A DNA stretch of 64,000 bases, from the NCBI GenBank assembly GCA_030837965.1, contig JAUTXP010000043.1:96316-160315 (forward strand), read 5' to 3'. The translations under genes were made by a program, and so were the position numbers. Within the stretch, counting starts at the first letter, position 1. Each line of letters opens with the position of its first letter. The notes below the pieces were generated by a model. It worked only from the letters and a program-made list of their open reading frames with translations. It had not been told where the DNA came from and did not search any database. Positions 59,503 through 64,000 of the stretch are shown here, one piece after another. This DNA is from Acidimicrobiaceae bacterium (GTDB lineage Bacteria; Actinomycetota; Acidimicrobiia; Acidimicrobiales; JAUTXP01).

Positions 59503-60723
59503 GTGTCGCAGTCGCCGCACGCCCCGCAGGCCGAGTCCCTCTTCGCCGAACCGCGCAGGCTGAGCCTGACCAGGCTGGCCGCGGAAGTGGCGCGGGCCGT
59601 CGTGGCCGTGGGCAAGGTGGCGGTCGAGGGCGAGGTGGTCAAGCCGTGGCGGGGCGGCAACGGCGCGGTTGTGTTCACGTTGAAGGACAGGGCCGCGCAG
59701 ATCACCGTTCGTTGCCCGCCCAGCCGCAAGGCCCGGTGCCGGGTGGTGGCAGGCGAGCGGGTGCAGGTGACCGGCCAGCCCGAGTGGGTGCCCGAGCGGG
59801 GCCAGTTGAACTTGGTGGCCGACGAGGTGGCACCCGTCGGGGAAGGGGCCATCGCCGCCCTCATTGCGGAGGTGCGTGGCCGACTCGTGGCCGACGGACT
59901 GCTCGATCGACCCCGACGGCCCATCCCTCGGCTGCCGTCGCGGATCGGCGTGGTCTGCGGCACCGATGCGGCCGTGCAGGCCGACATCGAGTCGGTGGTG
60001 GCCGTGCGCTTCCCAGGCTATCCGGTGACGTTCCTGCCCACCTTGGTCACCGGCTCGGGCGCGGCCGACGCCATTGTCCGATCCGTGCAGGCTCTCGATG
60101 CCGCGCCCGATGTGGACGTCATCGTCTTGGCCCGCGGCGGTGGCGACGGCGCCCAACTGCTCCCATGGAGCGACGAGGCGTTGTGTCGGGCCTTGTGTGC
60201 GTGCACGACGCCGGTCGTGTCCGCCATCGGGCACGAGGGTGACCGGCCGTTGTGCGACGAGGTCGCCGACCTGCGCTGCGGGACGCCGTCGTTGGCCGCA
60301 GGCGCGGTGGTACCCGACCGGGTCCTGCTGCTGGCCGAACTGGCTGCCCGACGTGCGGCCATGGACGACGTCTTGCGCCGACGGGTCGAGGGCGCCGTCG
60401 CTCGTTTGGGCGCGGTCGACAGGCAGGGCGCGCTGCGGGCCGGCGTTTCTGGCGCGGCGGGCAGGCTGGAGCGAGCGGTTGGAAGGCTCGACCTGTTGCA
60501 CCCGGATCGGCTGCTGGCCGTGGCCCGCGACCGGCTGGCTGCGGAGTGGCGCCAGGTCGAGGCGCTGAGCCCGGTTCGGGTGATGGAGCGGGGCTATGCA
60601 GTGGTGCGCAAAGCCGACGGTGCCGTGGTGCGCTGGGCGGGTGACGTCGGTGTGGGCGAGACGCTCGATGTGCAGGTGGCCGCAGGCCGGATCGCGGCCC
60701 GGGTGGAGGGGGTCGACAGGTGA
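59503..60723 (+). CDS. xseA: Exodeoxyribonuclease VII large subunit
   Basis: 406 residues. N-terminal OB fold (VAVEGEVVKPWRGGNGAVVF, TVRCPPS), catalytic core with RIGVVCGTDAAVQADI, VIVLARGGGDGAQL and SAIGHEGDRPLCDEVADLR, and a coiled C-terminus ending SPVRVMERGYAVV. Degrades single-stranded DNA with XseB in repair. GTG at 59503, 9 nt after TAGGCT. The stop overlaps xseB (GTGA). Confidence 0.95.
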   Translation: MSQSPHAPQAESLFAEPRRLSLTRLAAEVARAVVAVGKVAVEGEVVKPWRGGNGAVVFTLKDRAAQITVRCPPSRKARCRVVAGERVQVTGQPEWVPERGQLNLVADEVAPVGEGAIAALIAEVRGRLVADGLLDRPRRPIPRLPSRIGVVCGTDAAVQADIESVVAVRFPGYPVTFLPTLVTGSGAADAIVRSVQALDAAPDVDVIVLARGGGDGAQLLPWSDEALCRALCACTTPVVSAIGHEGDRPLCDEVADLRCGTPSLAAGAVVPDRVLLLAELAARRAAMDDVLRRRVEGAVARLGAVDRQGALRAGVSGAAGRLERAVGRLDLLHPDRLLAVARDRLAAEWRQVEALSPVRVMERGYAVVRKADGAVVRWAGDVGVGETLDVQVAAGRIAARVEGVDR

Positions 60724-60989
60724 GCGATGGACAGTTGGGTGGCGACGGGCGTGGGCGTGGCGGCGGTGGTGGCAGCGGCGGCGATGTCGATCTGGATGGG
60801 CTGACCTACGAGCAACTGGTGGCCGAGTTGGAGTCGCTCACCGCCCGCATGGCCGCAGGCGACATCGGCATCGAGGCCGCGGCCGAGCTGTACGAGCGGG
60901 CGGGCGTGCTGCACGCGGCCGCGGCCGACCGCCTGGCGCGCGTGCAAGAGCGCATCGCCAAGCTCGCGGTGCCCGATCCCGCCGACTGA
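60720..60989 (+). CDS. xseB: Exodeoxyribonuclease VII small subunit
   Basis: 89 residues. A Gly-rich N-terminal leader, then LTYEQLVAELESLTARMAAGDIGIEAAAELYERA, the XseB helix pair. The start is the GTG in the xseA stop. It binds the coiled stalk of XseA. A 50-nt palindrome follows. Confidence 0.93.
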   Translation: MSDGQLGGDGRGRGGGGGSGGDVDLDGLTYEQLVAELESLTARMAAGDIGIEAAAELYERAGVLHAAAADRLARVQERIAKLAVPDPAD

Positions 60990-60992
60990 CTC

Positions 60993-61042
60993 GCGTCTTG
61001 TCGCGCTGATTGCCGTATACGGCATCTAGCGCGACAAGACGC
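60993..61042. terminator. 50-nt near-perfect palindrome between convergent genes
   Basis: Outer arms of 15 bp (60993-61007 and 61028-61042, perfect), three unpaired bases per side, and an inner perfect 14-nt palindrome TGCCGTATACGGCA (61011-61024). It separates xseB and pepN, whose stop is 9 bp away. It could be a bidirectional transcription barrier. No long U-tract. Confidence 0.7.
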
Positions 61043-61050
61043 GCTCGCGA

Positions 61051-63603
61051 TCAGTCGTCGAAGGCGGTGGCCAGGCTGGCGCCCGCGCGCTGGGCGAAGG
61101 CCACGTTCACGTCCATGCGCTCCATGGCCTGCTCCACGCTCTTGTGACCCGACCGCAGCGGATGGGCAGCGACGAAGTCCTTCACCCGCTGGGCCAGCGC
61201 GGGGTCAGTGATGTAGGAGATGGTGTCGAGCATGCGCGGCAGCAGCGGCTCGGTGAAGCGGGTCGTGATGTCGTCCCAATGCTCTTCGATGAAGTCCCAC
61301 GCCAGCCCCGCGTTCACGTCCGAGGCCAGCACGTAGCCGATCACGAACGGCCCATTCTGGGTGCGGATCTCGCTGATGGCCAGGTCGAGGGCCCGCCGGG
61401 CAAGCGACGGATGCCGGTACTCGGCCAGCAGATAGAGGTACCGCATCTCCTCCTGCGGATTAGAGGGGTGCCGCCACCGGTCGAGGAAGGCTTGGAAGTC
61501 GCCCTCGCCGCCGGTCCGGGCCACCAGGGTCGCCACGGTGTCGGCCACGTTCGGCTCGACCGACGAAGGGTCGGCCAGGTACTGCTCGTGCAGTTGTCGG
61601 GCCTGCTCGATGACGGCCTCGTCCGCGCCCAGCCAGCCCAGGGCGAGGAGCAGGTGACCGCGCAGCTCGGCGTCCAACTCACTCTCGCCCGGCTGCGGCG
61701 TCCAGCCCAGTCGGGTCACCTGCGGTCCCACGAGCTCGCGCACGAACCGCTGCAAGCGGGGCCGGTCGGTCTCAGGCATGGCCCGGCGCAGCGCACCCAG
61801 CCCGGAGACGATGACGGCCCACACGGCCGGGTCCGTCTCGTCCCTGAAGAGGCGCAGGAGGTCGACGTACTCGGCCGGTGACGTGGTGCCCGCCAACACG
61901 GACGCCCACGTGTCGCCCACCAGATTGAAGCGCTCGAGCTTGTCCAGATGGGACACATCGGTGGTGAGGGCCCGCAGCAGTTCGGCCGCGTACCGCACTC
62001 GATAGACGCCGGAACCGCCGGCGTTGACGACGACCCAGTCGGGCTTGCCCGGCAGCCGCACGGTGGTCTCCCGTTCGGTCAGCAGCACGCGCTGGCGAAC
62101 GACCTCCCCGGCCACGCTGGCCCGAATGAGCACCGGCACGCGCCACAGCGCGTCGTCGTCGTGCTCGACGTACCGGAACCGCCGTTGCGACAACACGAGG
62201 TCGGTGGCGTCCGTGCCCTGCTCGACGGAGACGACGGGGTACCCGCCTTGGAAGATCCACGTGTCCATGGTCGCCCGGGCGGGCTCGCCGGTGGCCGCCT
62301 CGATGGCATCCCACAAGTCGGTGGTCTCGGTGTTGCTGTACTGATGAGTGTCGATGTAGCGGGCGATGCCAGAGCGGAAGGCCTCGTCGCCCAGATACTG
62401 CTCCAGCATGCGGAGCACGCCCGCGCCCTTCTGATAGGTGAGGACGTCGAACATGCCCTCGGCCTCTTGGGGGGCGCCGACGGGGAACTCGATGGGCCGG
62501 GTCGATGCCAGCGAGTCGATGACCATGGCCGCGCCGCGGGTGAGCCCGAAGGTGACCCAGCGATCCCACTCAGGCCGGAAGTCGTCCACGCACAACAGCT
62601 CCATGAAGGTGGCGAAGGCCTCGTTCAACCAGATGCCGTTCCACCACTTCATGGTCACCAGATCGCCGAACCACATGTGGGCGATCTCGTGGGCGATGAC
62701 GTCGGCCACCCGCTCCAACTCGCCCCTGGTGCCGAGGTCGGTATCGATCAACAGCAGGTTCTCGCGGAAGGTGACCGCGCCCACGTTCTCCATGGCGCCC
62801 ATGGCGAAGTCGGGGAGGGCGATGAGGTCGAGCTTGTCGCCCGGATACGGGATGCCGAAATACTTGGCGAAGTAGCGCAGCGAATGGGCGCCGACCTCGA
62901 GTGCGAAGCCTGCGAGATGCGACTTGCCCGGCACGCATACGACGCGCAAAGGGGTGCCGTCGACGTCTATCGGGTCGGTCGACTCCAACGGGCCGACGAC
63001 GAAGGCGACGAGATACGTCGACATCTTCATCGTGTCGGCGAAGCGGACTTGGCGACGGCCGTCGCCCAGGTCGTCCTCCTCGGCGATCGGCGAGTTCGAC
63101 ACTGCCGTCAGCCCCTTGTCGACGACGAGGGTGACGCCGAAGACGGCCTTGCGATCGGGCTCGTCCCAGCAAGGGAAGGCTCGGCGGGCATCGGTCGACT
63201 CGAACTGCGTCGTGGCGATGACGCGCTCGTTGCCGTCGTCATCGGTGAACGTGCTCCGGTAGAAGCCCCGCAGCTTGTCGTTCAGGGTGCCGGTGAAGGT
63301 GAGGTGCAGGGTGTACGTCCCTGCGTCGAGGGCGGCGGGCAGGGCGATGGTCGCCCGCTCGGTGGCCTCGTCCAGAGTGACCCGGCCTTCGTGCTGAGCC
63401 CCGTCGGCCTCGGCGATCACCTCGGCGGACGTGATGTCCAGCTCCAACGCGTTGAGCACGATGGCGTCGACTGGCTCGTGCACCTCCACATGGATTCGGG
63501 CCTCGCCTGCGAAGGCGGCCGCGTCGAGGTCGGGAGACAGGGTGAGGTCGTAGCGAACCGGTGAAACGGTGCGCGGCAGTCGGTATGGGTCGTTCTCGGG
63601 CAC
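61051..63603 (-). CDS. pepN: Aminopeptidase N (M1 family)
   Basis: 850 residues, full length. Exopeptidase motif GAMENVGAVTF at about 266-276; zinc site HEIAH at about 300-304 in VIAHEIAHMWFGDL, with the third ligand in NEAFATFMELL. N-terminal beta domain (SPVRYDLTLSPDL) and a long ERAP1-like helical C-terminus. GTG start 6 nt after TAGCCT on the minus strand, so the mRNA is probably leaderless. Removes N-terminal residues from peptides. Confidence 0.97.
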   Translation of the reverse strand: MPENDPYRLPRTVSPVRYDLTLSPDLDAAAFAGEARIHVEVHEPVDAIVLNALELDITSAEVIAEADGAQHEGRVTLDEATERATIALPAALDAGTYTLHLTFTGTLNDKLRGFYRSTFTDDDGNERVIATTQFESTDARRAFPCWDEPDRKAVFGVTLVVDKGLTAVSNSPIAEEDDLGDGRRQVRFADTMKMSTYLVAFVVGPLESTDPIDVDGTPLRVVCVPGKSHLAGFALEVGAHSLRYFAKYFGIPYPGDKLDLIALPDFAMGAMENVGAVTFRENLLLIDTDLGTRGELERVADVIAHEIAHMWFGDLVTMKWWNGIWLNEAFATFMELLCVDDFRPEWDRWVTFGLTRGAAMVIDSLASTRPIEFPVGAPQEAEGMFDVLTYQKGAGVLRMLEQYLGDEAFRSGIARYIDTHQYSNTETTDLWDAIEAATGEPARATMDTWIFQGGYPVVSVEQGTDATDLVLSQRRFRYVEHDDDALWRVPVLIRASVAGEVVRQRVLLTERETTVRLPGKPDWVVVNAGGSGVYRVRYAAELLRALTTDVSHLDKLERFNLVGDTWASVLAGTTSPAEYVDLLRLFRDETDPAVWAVIVSGLGALRRAMPETDRPRLQRFVRELVGPQVTRLGWTPQPGESELDAELRGHLLLALGWLGADEAVIEQARQLHEQYLADPSSVEPNVADTVATLVARTGGEGDFQAFLDRWRHPSNPQEEMRYLYLLAEYRHPSLARRALDLAISEIRTQNGPFVIGYVLASDVNAGLAWDFIEEHWDDITTRFTEPLLPRMLDTISYITDPALAQRVKDFVAAHPLRSGHKSVEQAMERMDVNVAFAQRAGASLATAFDD

Positions 63604-63696
63604 GGACCCAGGCTACCGGGACGGGTCGTCTGCCTCCCAAGGGCGGAGCTGTCGCGTGCGCGGGCTGCCCGGCCGACGGCCCTACCGTACGCAGCC

Positions 63697-64000
63697 ATGA
63701 CCAGTGCCGATCTCGACGTGGTGGCCATCGGCAGCGCCATCGTGGACGTCCTGGCCCGAGTGGACGACGCCTTCCTCGACCGCCACGGGTTGGTCAAGGG
63801 GACCATGGCCTTGATAGATGCCGAGCAGGCCGAGCGGCTCTATGCGGACATGGGCCCCGCGGTCGAGGTGTCGGGCGGGGCCGCGGCCAACACCATTGCC
63901 GGGGCGGCGTCGTTCGGCGCAGCCGCCGCCTTCGTGGGCAAGGTGCGAGACGACCAGTTGGGCACCGTGTTCGGCCACGACATCCGGGCCGCGGGCGTGC
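63697..64000 (+). CDS. PfkB-family carbohydrate/adenosine kinase, 5' part
   Basis: About 101 residues before the window ends. MTSADLDVVAIGSAIVDVLA, then GTMALIDAEQAERLY, SGGAAANTIAGAASFG and FVGKVRDDQLG: the N-terminal PfkB pattern with the substrate-binding GGAAAN. Adenosine-kinase-like members have this form. ATG at 63697, 8 nt after TACCGT (63683-63688). The ATP-binding end lies outside the window. Confidence 0.9.
   Translation, partial: MTSADLDVVAIGSAIVDVLARVDDAFLDRHGLVKGTMALIDAEQAERLYADMGPAVEVSGGAAANTIAGAASFGAAAAFVGKVRDDQLGTVFGHDIRAAGV

Noticed and set aside
1..64000. CRISPR array, rRNA operon, tmRNA or complete insertion sequence
   Set aside because: No regularly spaced repeats, rRNA-like stretches, tmRNA ends or transposase with terminal inverted repeats were recognised.

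Overview
The window is a 64 kb piece of a high-GC actinobacterial chromosome. The best guess is class Acidimicrobiia or a close relative. This rests on the order plsY-galU-moeA-moaA-moaC-glpR beside a divergent fmdB/ruc-mtnP-SAF operon (resembling the mycobacterial Rv0991c to Rv0996 neighbourhood), on many GTG starts, and on many genes whose start codon follows a TANNNT -10 box by only 5-9 nt with no Shine-Dalgarno, as in actinobacterial leaderless mRNAs.

Left core, 1-20.6 kb. A WxL-like/DUF916-like surface pair is followed by a polyprenyl diphosphate synthase, an SDR oxidoreductase, a cyclic-nucleotide-binding protein, PAP2 and LPG-flippase-like membrane proteins, an alpha/beta hydrolase with a TPP enzyme, a FlK-like thioesterase, an S9 peptidase, a PHP protein and uppP. 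Then come a minus operon (CIRCE-controlled ruc/fmdB, mtnP, SAF/CpaB-like, DUF559) and a plus cluster (plsY, galU, moeA/glp, moaA, moaC, glpR, a bacterial translin). Three copies of a perfect palindrome made of two inverted DnaA-box-like sequences lie at gene 3' ends between 3.7 and 12.7 kb.

Accessory region, 20.5-54 kb. It begins at tRNA-Ala(CGC). A large serine integrase runs antisense into the tRNA gene. It is followed by a resolvase-domain protein, an ImmA/XRE (ICE-style) switch, a DNA methyltransferase, a replication-relaxation protein, a TraG/VirD4-like coupling ATPase and five small proteins, mostly joined by ATGA overlaps: the backbone of an integrative mobilizable/conjugative element. 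Beyond it lie an HTH regulator with palindromic operators, twin Thr-rich surface proteins sharing a Cys-bracketed DQQNQY motif, XRE regulators and their decayed remnants, a lower-GC membrane protein, an SSI-like lipoprotein with a large secreted protein, a membrane-tethered sigma-like factor head-to-head with a secreted miniprotein, an RHS protein followed by a 56-residue membrane protein, and a defence-like cluster (Abi-like protein, wHTH plus TIR-like protein, RelE/HigB-like toxin with a convergent XRE antitoxin, RHH/BrnT-like pair). The right end of the element could not be located by eye.

Right core, 54.5-64 kb. Two membrane/metalloprotease genes, a short basic protein, a DinB-like protein, a GAF-PAS-GGDEF-EAL protein, xseA-xseB, aminopeptidase N (convergent across a 50-nt palindrome) and the start of a PfkB kinase that runs off the window.

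Functions come from reading motifs only; no database search was run.
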